Of a stretch of DNA of 64,000 nucleotides, positions 16,269 through 25,342 are shown piece by piece. A program made the position numbers and the translations under genes. This DNA is from Exilispira sp964581895 (GTDB taxonomy: Bacteria; Spirochaetota; JAAYUW01): positions 62,001 to 126,000 of the forward strand of contig CAZOPR010000004.1 in assembly GCA_964581895.1 (NCBI GenBank). The letters are read 5' to 3'. Position 1 is the first letter of the stretch; the number at the start of each line of letters is the position of its first letter. Below the pieces are notes generated by a model that made no database searches, was not told where the DNA came from, and saw nothing but the letters and a program-made list of their open reading frames with translations.

Positions 16269-18540
16269 TTACAATTTTTTTGCAAGGATACTTGCGATTT
16301 GATAGCCATCTACAGCAGAAGTTGTTATCCCTCCGCAATAGCCAGAACCTTCACCTAACATATATATGCCCTGTAGAACCTCCCCTTCAGAGCCTCTGAC
16401 AACCTTTATAACTGATGATGTCCTTGTCTCATAGCCAACAGCAATCCCATTTTGGATATAACCATTTATTATTTTATCAAAGTATTTGAAAGCAGCCTTA
16501 AAATCATCTTCAATACCATCTGGAAAAAGTTTCAATAAATTTGTTTTATAAATGCCAAATGGATATGTGGTTGGGATCTTAGGCTTGTTTTTTTCAGTAT
16601 AAAAAAATTTATCAATTAAATTTTCATCTTCCTTTTTATCTTGCTTAAAAAAATCAGAAATATTTTCAAAAGGAGCTGAAAACTTTTCTTTAGCAAAATA
16701 AAATGCAATTTTTTCAAAAATCTGCTGAAAAATCAGGTTAACTTCCCAATCAAGACAATTTATTATAAAAGAGTTTTTATTTTTAATATTTTTCTCTTCA
16801 GCACTTTTATTTCCAATCTCAATTTCAAATTTATTTTTATAGTAATTTATGTTTATTGTGCTTTTTGAAATAAGTCCGACCTCGAAATTTATAGATTTTT
16901 CTATCAAAGAAAAATTTTGAAGCCTTTTTTTGAAGCCATCTTTAAGGTTTTCAATGAATTTTTTGGCTTCCAAATTGCTAATCGAACAGATTATCGCTGC
17001 ATTTGAGTTTTCCCCATCTCTTAAATATCTCGAAGCACCATTTGTGACGATCTCCTCCTCTTCACTATTGGATGCAAGAACTGCGCCTCCTGGGCACATA
17101 CAAAAAGAGTAAATATTCGAGTTTTTACCTTTATATAGAAGTTTATAATTTGCAGAAGGTAAAACCTTATGAAATTTTCCATATTGATTTTTGTCGATCA
17201 AGACCCTTGGGTGCTCGACCCTGAATCCCATTGCAAATGGCTTTGGTTCAAGCTGCGCACCAAGTTTATACAGAATTTTGTAAATATCTTTGCAGCTATG
17301 CCCTGTAGCTAAAAGTATTGTGTTTGTATTAATTTCAAAGATGTTTTTTTTATCTTCATTTTCATTAAATTTATCATATTTAGTATAATAATTATTATTA
17401 AAAATAATTCCTGTTTCTTTCTCTTTATCTTCATTTACCTTTAAAAGTTTTAATTTCCATCTTCCTTCGTTTGTTTTATCTTTATTTTCCTCGATATCAA
17501 TAAGTTTGGTATTGAAAAAAAATTCAACCCCTTTTTCTTCAAAAAAGCTTCTAATATTTGTCATCAACTTTACAAGGTTATCGCTTCCAATATGTGGATG
17601 AGCATCATAAAGAATAGAAGATGGTGCTCCAAAGTAGTTAAAAAGAAAATATATTTTTTTATTAACCTGGTCTCTACTTCTTGTATATAGCTTCCCATCA
17701 GAGTATGTTCCTGCTCCGCCTTCCCCAAAGTTTATATTTGAATAACAATTGAATTTTTTATTTTCCACATAATCTTCAATTGTTTTGCTTCTATCCTCTA
17801 CCTTTTCCCCCATCTCTATTATTATAGGGGCGATATTATTTTCTAAAAAAGCAAAGGTTGCAAATATACCAGCAGGACCAAAACCAACAATTATTGGTCT
17901 TTTTTTATTTTTTTGACTAGTTTTATAATCTGTTATTTCACTTGTTTTCTCTATCTTATTTAAATCGTTTATTTTATCTGTCTGATTTTTTTGGTTTATT
18001 TTATCTACTTTATCTGATTTATATATTTTATCAGATTTATCTGCTTTANNNNNNNNNNNNNNNNNNNNNNNNNNNNNNNNNNNNNNNNNNNNNNNNNNNN
18101 NNNNNNNNNNNNNNNNNNNNNNNNNNNNNNNNNNNNNNNNNNNNNNNNACTGATTTATCTATTTTATCAGATTTATCTGTTTTAACTGATTTATCTATTT
18201 TATCAGATTTATCTGTTTTAACTGATTTATCTATTTTATTAGGTTTAATTGGTTTTATATTAAAGTTAATTTCATCGTAACTATAATCATCTTTCTCAAC
18301 CTTTTTTATAGATTGAATAGCAAAACTACTCTTTTTTTCTTCATTTAACCTTAAAATATTAAAGCCATCTTTTTCACTTAAAAGTAGCTGGTATTCAATT
18401 ATTATTTTTGCTTTATTTCTTGCATCAATAGACCTTTTAATTATTTTATAATTATCAATATTTAATGAAGATAAGATTTTGTAAAGTTGCTCTTCAAAGT
18501 AGGACTTTTCTGAAAGATAAATTCTTATGGATATTAACAT
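16269..18540 (-). CDS. FAD-dependent dehydrogenase (COG2509-like) with tandem-repeat linker and assembly gap
   Basis: One gene split by a 100-base run of N (18049-18148). The N-terminal part (from ATG 18540) contains IIKRSIDARNKAKIIIEYQL, the typical opening domain of COG2509 FAD dehydrogenases. A linker of 12-residue repeats (KTDKSDKIDKSV) follows and runs into the gap. After the gap comes KKRPIIVGFGPAGIFA, the FAD-binding GxGxxG motif, then GEGGAGTYSDGKLYTRSRD, LLATGHSCKDIY and the C-terminal GEGSGYCGGITTSAVDGYQI. The apparent frame change across the gap is meaningless because gap length is unknown. An ATG at 17813 is internal: the GFGPAG motif lies upstream of it in the same frame. The enzyme's substrate is unknown. 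Confidence 0.82.
18049..18148. other. Assembly gap (100 N)
   Basis: Exactly 100 Ns, the usual placeholder for unknown length, lying inside a tandem repeat in the FAD dehydrogenase gene. The repeat probably caused the assembly break. Confidence 0.97.
18149..18238 (-). repeat. 36-bp in-frame tandem repeat in the dehydrogenase linker
   Basis: Two and a half identical copies of a 36-bp unit (starting at 18149, 18185 and 18221) encode a 12-residue Lys/Asp/Ser-rich unit. Degenerate copies continue on the other side of the gap (about 17990-18048). Because the unit is a multiple of three, gain or loss of copies keeps the reading frame. Confidence 0.92.
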
Positions 18541-18669
18541 ATTTTTATTAATAGCTTTATGATTTTCTTCAATTTATTATCTTTCTTATTTGTTTCAATA
18601 TTTATTTACTTTTTATTAAGTCTTTTGTTAAAAGATAAATATAAATTTTTAAAATTTGCTACTCAACTA

Positions 18670-18775
18670 TTTTAATACTTATTTGACTCCAACTCAAAAT
18701 TATACTAATATAACCAAAATAAAAGGACAGCTTTATAGGACACCTTAAAGGGCGGGTGGTGGGGCGGTCTGAGGC
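18670..18775 (-). repeat. 106-bp dispersed repeat, copy B (inverted relative to copy A)
   Basis: The reverse complement matches 8173-8278 at 99 of 106 bases, all differences being transitions. On the + strand the core reads GGGCGGGTGGTGGGGCGG, a G-rich run able in principle to form a G-quadruplex. The element lies in the 377-bp spacer between the dehydrogenase gene (18540) and the Ig-like lipoprotein gene (18918), 142 bp after the latter's stop and in its sense direction, as copy A is to its own upstream gene. No gene was seen elsewhere in this spacer. Confidence 0.85.
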
Positions 18776-18917
18776 GAAAGAAAGAAATAATTTGGAATTT
18801 TGCTTTAGCTATTCTTATAATTATTTTTCTACTCTAATTAAAATAGATAATTTTAATAATGTCTTTATTTGATTTTATTTATTTTTAATATTGTTTTATT
18901 TTATTATTTTTTATTTA

Positions 18918-20374
18918 TTAAAATGTAAAGTATAATTGCACTGATATTGTTTTTTCAAGCGTATTCCCATCATTATCTATTAAGCCATCGTCACCTTTGT
19001 CAATTGTGAAAGAAAAATAAGTAGTTCCATTATCAGAAGGTGGTTGAATTGAGAAATTAATTGTAAGTGTATTTGATGAACTATCCCACTGATAATCTTC
19101 ATATTCTATAGTACCAACAGCATAGCCTGCAGAATATATTAATTTTATCTTATCAAGTGACTTAAAGACATTGATAGCATGATTGAAATTCAAAATAAAA
19201 CTAAATATTACCTTAGGATTAAGCTGTTTAGCAGATAAAGGTATTAAATTTATTTGAGGTATGTTATTTGAAATTAAAGTATTACTATCGTTTTCTGCTT
19301 TTAAAATTAATGGTCTTTTTGAATGAGTTCCATCTGTTGTAAAAAAAAACTGATATTGCTGATCTAATGAGTTATCATATATATCTTTTAATTCTTTTTT
19401 AATAGTTACTTTATATTTTGTTTCACTATTTAAATTTTTTTGGAATTTTATTTTAATTCTGTAATAGTCACCATTTTTTTCTTTAGAAATATCATAGCCT
19501 ATGGAAGGTTCAATATTAAAATTTGAGGAAAATACTGATTCATATATATCATGGGAAAAGTCGAGATATAATTCCATATCTTTTTCAATTCCTATATTTT
19601 CAGAATAATAATGAAAATCAAGATTCATTTCTCCCAAAGAATTTTTCATAGATGCATTGCAAAGATTGAAATTGGAATAATCTGATTTTGTTAAAAAATA
19701 AAATGTATAATCTTCTTTTAAAACATTATCATAAGTAGATCTAATATCTTTTTTTATTTTTACTATATATATAGTTGAATATTTTAAATCATCTAAAAAA
19801 TTGATAGATATAGTTTTATTATCATTAGATATAAAGTAATTATAATCAATGGAAGGACTTATGGTGATTTTGTCTTTTATGGATTGTCGAGCTATTGGAT
19901 TTGAAAAATTAATAATTAATTGTTGATTATGATTGCTTTCAATAGTTTGTGCATTAGAAGGTATCGTATTAGTGATAACAAAATCATATTTAGGATTGTA
20001 AGTATAAAAAATGTATGAAAGTTGCTCTTTAAGATCAACACCTTTTAAGTTTTCACATCCTTTATCAATGTGCAATATATATTTTTTCCCCCATTCGAGT
20101 TTATCTCTAAGCACAACTTTACAATTTTTGGATAATTCATCCCATTGGTATGAAATTTGACCATTATAAGATTCAATATAAATTTTTTTTTCACAAATAT
20201 ATTTATTCATTTGATCTGAAAATAATATTTCAATAGAATTAAAATCATCTAGATCATTTATAATCTATTCATTATTAATACTTACAGATAGAATTTCGGG
20301 TGGTTCACTTAAGAAAGAGCAACCGCAAAAAAGAAAAAAACAAATAATATTAAAATCAAATCAATATTTCTCAT
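18918..20374 (-). pseudogene. Ig-like (SbsA/Big_5-type) lipoprotein gene, frameshifted and with an internal stop
   Basis: The long open frame (20210 to 18918, 430 residues) has at least two Ig-like modules of the Big_5 kind: TNTIPSNAQTIESNHNQQLI and a later STIYIVKIKKDI, ending with a strand-rich C-terminus YFSFTIDKGDDGLID. Upstream, ATG 20374 has a good site (GAGGTGA) and encodes MRNIDLILILFVFFFF, then runs out of frame. With one extra T in the T-rich tract near 20330 it would read FFFCGCS, a perfect lipobox, continuing SEPPEILSVSINNE to an in-frame TAG (20267-20265) and then into the long frame. So the gene has one frameshift plus one stop: a decayed surface lipoprotein, or a sequencing error at the homopolymer plus a real stop. 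It is paralogous to the next gene upstream. Confidence 0.7.
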
Positions 20375-20423
20375 AGCTCACCTCAGAAAAATTAAAAATA
20401 AAATAAATAAAAATTAAAAATTA

Positions 20424-21721
20424 CTAAAAAATTAATTTAAAATAAATCATAAATGATTCTTTAAGATAATTGTCATAACTATCTATAACTCCTGATGAAC
20501 CTCCAGAAATTTTAATATAAATTATTGAATTGTTGTAATCAGCAGGGTTAATTTCAAATTCAATCTCGCATTCATTATCAGCGACAAAATTATACAATAA
20601 TATTGGAATAGATGTCGAAGTTCCAGGAAATATTTTTTTGATGAAAACAGATTGAACTAAACTTGAAGTGACAATTTTGGGAACCTCATTCCCATAACCA
20701 GGATTTGTAAAACAAAATTTGATCTTGAATTTCAACGGGTCGTTTGCATTATTAAGAGTAATTTCAATACTTAATCCTTCATCATTTGAAATAAATATTG
20801 GACTATATGATTCCCCGTTTTGTTGTATATCAAGAATCATAGATTCAATAGAATCAGGGTCAAGTTTTAAAAATTGACTATAATTTGATCCTACATACAA
20901 TCTAATTACTATATTATTTTTAATATTAAGTCCTTCTATATCTTTTAAATTTGTTGAAATAGTTAGAGTATATTTTTGACCTAATATTAAATTATTATTG
21001 AATTTAATTACAATTGAATTTAAAAGATCATTATAATTTTTTTCCATAGAACAATCTGGACTTATTGAAATGCTTTCATCAATTGTTGTTAAATCAATTT
21101 TTTTATTTGATTTTATCCTGATTATATCATTTTTTTCACATATATAATCAAGGTAATATATTCCATTTTCATACCGAAAATTTTGTTCATTTACAGGAAT
21201 AATTGTTGCACCTATTTGAATTTCATTGATGGATGGATTTATGGATTGAATTTTATAATCAAATGTTTTGTTAAATTCTTTTATTGAAAATCCATTAATA
21301 TCTTTTGCATTTGATGGAATATTTAAAGAATAAGATTTACCTGGAATAAGTGGCTCACTTAAATGATATATAAATTCATTATTTCCATACCAAACAAAAT
21401 AACCTGAAACATCTGGAGAGATTGAAAAAGATGTTTGAATACTTTCTTTATTAACATCACTACTGAAAAGAAAGTGAAATTCTGATATATCTTCATTTAC
21501 AATTCCACTTTTAATATCTGGTAAAATAAGATTTGCAGAAACTGGTAAAAATTGGTCTGTTGATTGAAATACTATATAAAAATTTTTTTCAAATTTCTTT
21601 CCTTAACTGTAAAGCTTTTAAATAGAGGAAAAGAACATGAATAAAATGAAAAAGAATAGATAGAAATTACAATAAAATAAAATAAGATTAACAAAATTAA
21701 ATAAATATTCTTTTTTTTCAT
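20424..21721 (-). pseudogene. Second Ig-like lipoprotein gene, single frameshift at an A7 tract
   Basis: ATG 21721 (GGAG site 5 bases upstream) begins MKKKNIYLILLILFYFIV with a lipobox-like FYSC, then reads FPLFKSFTVKERNLKK to a TAG. The next frame is open without interruption from about 21601 to 20424. It reads FYIVFQSTDQFLPVSANLIL and later GKSYSLNIPSNAKDINGFSI, in Ig-like modules. One extra A in the seven-base A tract (coding strand 21589-21583) restores a single frame. No start codon occurs in the open part until 21047, so a downstream start would lose half the protein. The C-terminal SGGSSGVIDSYDNYLKESFM resembles the end of the neighbouring gene, so the two are tandem paralogues. Confidence 0.68.
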
Positions 21722-21724
21722 CAT

Positions 21725-22136
21725 CTCTCCATTTAATTTACTTTATTAGTATTATAATTTTGTTTGAACTTTCCAATTTATCAAGATATTAATTCATAAA
21801 AAATTTTATTAAATAGATATGAAAAATCAATAAATAAATTTTGATTTTACAAACTAAATTTTCAAAACTTTTTACTTATCTTTTAAAAAAGACTCGACAA
21901 CAAAAAAATCTTTCATCTAATTTTAAAAGAGAATTTACTAAAAATTAAACTTTGGTGTAAAAAAAAATATGCTGTTTATATTTTGGAAAAAGATTTATAA
22001 ATTTGAATATAAAAATTAAAAAGAAATTTATATAAAAAGACATTGTTTAAACATTAAAAACGATGTAAAATTTGTTTATACATTATGTAATTGATTATCA
22101 TAAATCATAAAATTATAATAGATTTGGATATTGTAT
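21725..22136. other. AT-rich intergenic spacer, nothing recognised
   Basis: About 410 bp with many A and T runs between two minus-strand genes. I found no reading frame with a ribosome site, no RNA gene and no GC-rich hairpin. It should hold the promoter of the downstream lipoprotein gene. Confidence 0.6.
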
Positions 22137-22889
22137 TTATAAGTATTGCCTATACAGCTTTTTATAGCCATAAAAAGCCATGGCAATATATGCACATGTT
22201 TTAGGTATCATTAAAACACCTATGATTGGTATGAATTTGGCAAAAAGAATTACTGGAATATAAAAGGCATAAGATATAAAAATAAATATTGAAAATAATG
22301 TAAAAATTTTATCTTTATTTTTCAAAGAATCTAATAGAATTAAAATAGCCACAACAAGTCCCTGAAATGTCAGAAAGGAATTTCTAAATAAAGACCAACC
22401 GTAGGGAATATCACTAGTAGTAGCTCCCCAATTATTAACAGGTAATAGAATGACTACCAATCTGGCAAAACCAACTATTAACAATAACCAAAATATAAAT
22501 GAATTAAAATTATTTTTTTCATCATTATGGTATCTAAGTTTCCATATCCATGCGATTCCCATATAAAGCAATGTCACTGTAAATGCTGTAGTAAAAGAAC
22601 CTATTCCAACAAGAGTAAGTTTTTGTCCAAATAGATTAAATGATTTTTCGATATCTCCTAAAATATATGATATAACCCTAAGACCAACATGTCCTGTATC
22701 ACCCAAAGCAAGGAGTAAAAAGCCTATCTGAAATAGATTTAGTTGTTTAAGTAATATCTTATCATTTATTAAATTTTTCTCTTTTATTTTTTTGTATGAA
22801 TTAAACATCAATATAACTAAAATGTAAATAACGATAAGATAAAAAATATCAAAAGATATCTCCATGTAAGATCCAATATTAGAATTCAT
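22137..22889 (-). CDS. Multi-spanning membrane protein next to a molybdopterin oxidoreductase
   Basis: About seven hydrophobic helices in 250 residues (for example FYLIVIYILVILMF, LVGIGSFTTAFTVTLLYMGI, FIFWLLLIVGFARLVVILL, IFISYAFYIPVILFAKFI). Two histidines and polar residues lie within membrane regions, but no heme or quinone motif can be assigned. Start: ATG 22889, because AAGGAG directly abuts the ATG at 22898 and is correctly spaced only for the second ATG. It follows the oxidoreductase gene by 62 bp on the same strand, so it could be its membrane partner, as MsrQ is for MsrP, but it does not look like MsrQ. Function unknown. Confidence 0.6.
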   Translation of the reverse strand: MNSNIGSYMEISFDIFYLIVIYILVILMFNSYKKIKEKNLINDKILLKQLNLFQIGFLLLALGDTGHVGLRVISYILGDIEKSFNLFGQKLTLVGIGSFTTAFTVTLLYMGIAWIWKLRYHNDEKNNFNSFIFWLLLIVGFARLVVILLPVNNWGATTSDIPYGWSLFRNSFLTFQGLVVAILILLDSLKNKDKIFTLFSIFIFISYAFYIPVILFAKFIPIIGVLMIPKTCAYIAMAFYGYKKLYRQYL

Positions 22890-22951
22890 AAAAATCATCT
22901 CCTTAAATAATATTAATAATCAAAATTTGGTTAGAGAAAAACATATTTAAA

Positions 22952-23542
22952 TTAAAAATCAAATTCATCGGGAAATGTCTTAAGATTTCCATCATCATTT
23001 AAGTCTCTTACTAAAGTTTTTTCAAAGGTTGCATGGTCAGTATAACCTCTTTTTTCCCAATAGCCACTTCTGTAAATATCCGTGAACTCTATTTTAACTA
23101 TACTTTTGGCAGATTTATAACCCCAAAGATATGGTACTAAAAGTCTTATCGGTCCACCATAATCCTCTGTCAGTTCAAATCCATTGAATTTATAAGATAA
23201 AAGTGTCTTTTCCTTAAATGCAATATTCAAATCTATTGTTGTATCATATATCTTTCTATATGAATAAACTCTTAAAAATTTTGCTTCTTTTTTCATATTG
23301 AAAGCTTTTGCAATCTCTGAAATAGGGATACCAGTCCAATCCCCTTCAATAGACCATCTTGTAACACTTGTAAGTCTTGTTTTAACTGTTTTTGATGGTA
23401 AATCCATTATTTGAGACCAGTTTAAAATAGTAGGTTTTTCAACAAGCCCAGAAATTTCTATTTTCCAGCTTTCTCTATCTAATTTTCCTGGATGACCTTC
23501 AGCCCAGAATATCGGTGTGTTATAATCTGTTAAATATTTCAT
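22952..23542 (-). CDS. Sulfite oxidase-like molybdopterin-binding protein, Ser at the usual Mo-cysteine position
   Basis: A 196-residue oxidoreductase molybdopterin-binding domain: WKIEISGLVEKPTILNWSQI, TRWSIEGDWTGIPISEI, LSYKFNGFELTEDYGGPIRL, LLVPYLWGYKSAKSIVKIEF. In the typical family the segment before TRW reads (x)CVTxW, where Cys binds molybdenum; here it is LTSVTRW, with Ser59. No signal peptide or Tat motif is present, so it is probably cytoplasmic, unlike YedY/MsrP. Either this subfamily uses another ligand or it is inactive as a redox enzyme. It is the first gene of a two-gene unit with the membrane protein. Confidence 0.78.
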   Translation of the reverse strand: MKYLTDYNTPIFWAEGHPGKLDRESWKIEISGLVEKPTILNWSQIMDLPSKTVKTRLTSVTRWSIEGDWTGIPISEIAKAFNMKKEAKFLRVYSYRKIYDTTIDLNIAFKEKTLLSYKFNGFELTEDYGGPIRLLVPYLWGYKSAKSIVKIEFTDIYRSGYWEKRGYTDHATFEKTLVRDLNDDGNLKTFPDEFDF

Positions 23543-23748
23543 TTTATTTCCTTTTTTATTTGTTCTTTCTTGTTTTTATATTATTTATTAAATTAATTTC
23601 AAATTTTATAGCGTATCATTTTTTATAATTTAATTTGTTTTGCTTAAAAGGAAAAGTGAAAAAGCTAAAAATTTTTTAATTGATTTTAATTAAAAAATAA
23701 TTAATATCCCAGTAAAATAATTTTCTTAAAAGATTTTAAGGGTTAAAA

Positions 23749-24264
23749 ATGGATAAAAAAATAACTTTCACTGGCAAGATGGATGAAAAAGATTTTACCA
23801 AACTTTTCAATTATCAAACAGGATCTAAACTTATTTTTATTATACTTATCTACTTTGCTATTTTTGCAGGGCTTCTTTTTATATTAAAAATCTATAAGAG
23901 TTTTAATTTATCCATTTTAACGATTATCCTTCTTTCTTTTACTGCTTCCATAATTTTTGTAGTTGTATATGTTTTACTCTTGTATTCAAGACTAAAAAAA
24001 GAATTTATGCAAGATATAGCCAGTATAAAAGAGCAGCAATATATTATAGATGAAGATAGAATCTCAATTTTAGTTGAGGGAAGGAAAACAGATATTTTTT
24101 ATAAAGATTTAAAAAAGATTAAAGAATCCAAAAATTTCTTTATATTGAATCATAAGGCAAATGTTATGATTGCAATACCAAAAAGATTCATAGATAATAA
24201 AGATATCTCGCAAGTTAAAGAGGTTTTTAAAAATTTAACCCCAAACCCCAAAGAAGGTGGTTAG
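23749..24264 (+). CDS. Small membrane protein, YcxB-like
   Basis: A short cytoplasmic N-terminus, two membrane helices (about residues 30-50 and 55-80: LIFIILIYFAIFAGLLFIL, ILTIILLSFTASIIFVVVY), then a cytoplasmic domain with YIIDEDRISILVEGRKTDIF and YKDLKKIKESKNFFIL. This is the layout of YcxB-like proteins, in which a C-terminal PH-like domain follows two helices. AAGGG lies 10 bases before the ATG. The 3' end overlaps the convergent barrel-protein gene by 38 bp. Function unknown for the family. Confidence 0.66.
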   Translation: MDKKITFTGKMDEKDFTKLFNYQTGSKLIFIILIYFAIFAGLLFILKIYKSFNLSILTIILLSFTASIIFVVVYVLLLYSRLKKEFMQDIASIKEQQYIIDEDRISILVEGRKTDIFYKDLKKIKESKNFFILNHKANVMIAIPKRFIDNKDISQVKEVFKNLTPNPKEGG

Positions 24265-25084
24265 CAGTAAAACTTGCATCTATTTCGCCTTCTTCACCAT
24301 TATCAAAATACATACCATAAAGCCAGGTAAAGGTAAACTTGTATTCCATGTAGAACTCTAAATGTCTTAATAATTGAAGTCTAAAACCTAAATTAATTGC
24401 TCCACCAAAATTTGGAAAGCCAAGTTGATAAGAATAGGCTTGTTTTTCATCGGTCCCTGCAAGTTTTAACTCAGGATGAGGGATACAGATCCCAAATGAA
24501 AGACTAACATAAGGTTGTAAAATTCCAGACTTTATTTTTTCGGTTGGAAAAAGTATCAATCTATATACTATGGAAAATGAAAGATGATTTACTCCATGCG
24601 AAATATTAAAGTAACTTATATAGTTACTTATTATATCATAGGTATCGACCGGGTTCCCGTCTGCATCTGTCCCGGTAATATGGACATTTTGTAATGATCC
24701 ACCAGGAAGAAAAACCTTAAAATGTATAAACTCAATCCCCCAGCCTATATTTGGAGAGCTTTTTAAAAAATGATAGAATCTTATACCATAGTATGGCTCA
24801 GTAAAAGCCTTGACTGCACCAACAATGTCTAGGTTAAGAAGATTATCTATAAAAGCATTTGGAATAATTGAATTATCCGGGAAAAATGAATAATCATACA
24901 TAATAACATCATGAAAGGTATAATCGAAATGCCCTGGATATCCAATTCTAATCTTTGCAATTACAGGAGAGGAGATCCCTCTATTGTATTCAAAATAATT
25001 AAGCTGGTAATCCTGGTTAACAGAAGGATTAAATGAGGTCAAAGAAAATACAGTATAAAAAATTGTGAATAAAAGTTCACCCAT
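24227..25084 (-). CDS. Probable outer membrane beta-barrel protein
   Basis: A hydrophobic N-terminus (MGELLFTIFYTVFSL) that may be a signal peptide without a basic stretch, then many alternating strands rich in Tyr, Phe and Gly (YYGIRFYHFL, GWGIEFIHFKVFL, LQPYVSLSFGICI, HLEFYMEYKFTFTWLYGMYF). The protein ends in LLWGLGLNF, a terminal phenylalanine as in Omp85-assembled barrels. A GGGGG run lies 6 bases before the ATG. The 258-bp spacer upstream shows no gene. It overlaps the YcxB-like gene by 38 bp tail to tail. Specific function unknown. Confidence 0.62.
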   Translation of the reverse strand: MGELLFTIFYTVFSLTSFNPSVNQDYQLNYFEYNRGISSPVIAKIRIGYPGHFDYTFHDVIMYDYSFFPDNSIIPNAFIDNLLNLDIVGAVKAFTEPYYGIRFYHFLKSSPNIGWGIEFIHFKVFLPGGSLQNVHITGTDADGNPVDTYDIISNYISYFNISHGVNHLSFSIVYRLILFPTEKIKSGILQPYVSLSFGICIPHPELKLAGTDEKQAYSYQLGFPNFGGAINLGFRLQLLRHLEFYMEYKFTFTWLYGMYFDNGEEGEIDASFTANHLLWGLGLNF

Positions 25085-25342
25085 AAATGGCCCCCATTCT
25101 TAAGGGTTTTAAGCAACCAAGAATTATTATACTCAAGGTTACCATTCTTTTTTGTTCATCTATTATAGTAAATTTTTTATTATCTTCTCTTTGTAAGATA
25201 ATGGCTACCAAGTAATAGATTTTTTCATAATTGTTTTTTAATGCTAAAATATCCAAACAAAGATCTTCCCTATTTGATTTATCACAGCAATAACTTCTTT
25301 GAAATCTTGGGGCTTTTTATATTTTTAAGTTATCCACTTGTC

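Noticed and set aside
16269..17813. A separate dehydrogenase starting at the ATG at 17813
   Set aside because: The FAD-binding GFGPAG motif lies upstream of this ATG in the same frame, so the ATG is internal to one longer gene interrupted only by the assembly gap.
17942..18280. + strand frame across the N run
   Set aside because: It is the antisense of the tandem repeat in the dehydrogenase linker.
8173..18775. Composite transposon bounded by inverted repeats
   Set aside because: No transposase, integrase or target-site duplication was found, and the intervening genes look like ordinary chromosomal genes.
18747..18775. Functional G-quadruplex
   Set aside because: The G runs permit it but one run has only two Gs, and nothing else in the sequence supports it; kept as a remark only.
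20424..21047. Independent 207-residue gene starting at ATG 21047
   Set aside because: The same frame stays open another 550 bp upstream and encodes Ig-like sequence, so this start is internal to the frameshifted lipoprotein gene.
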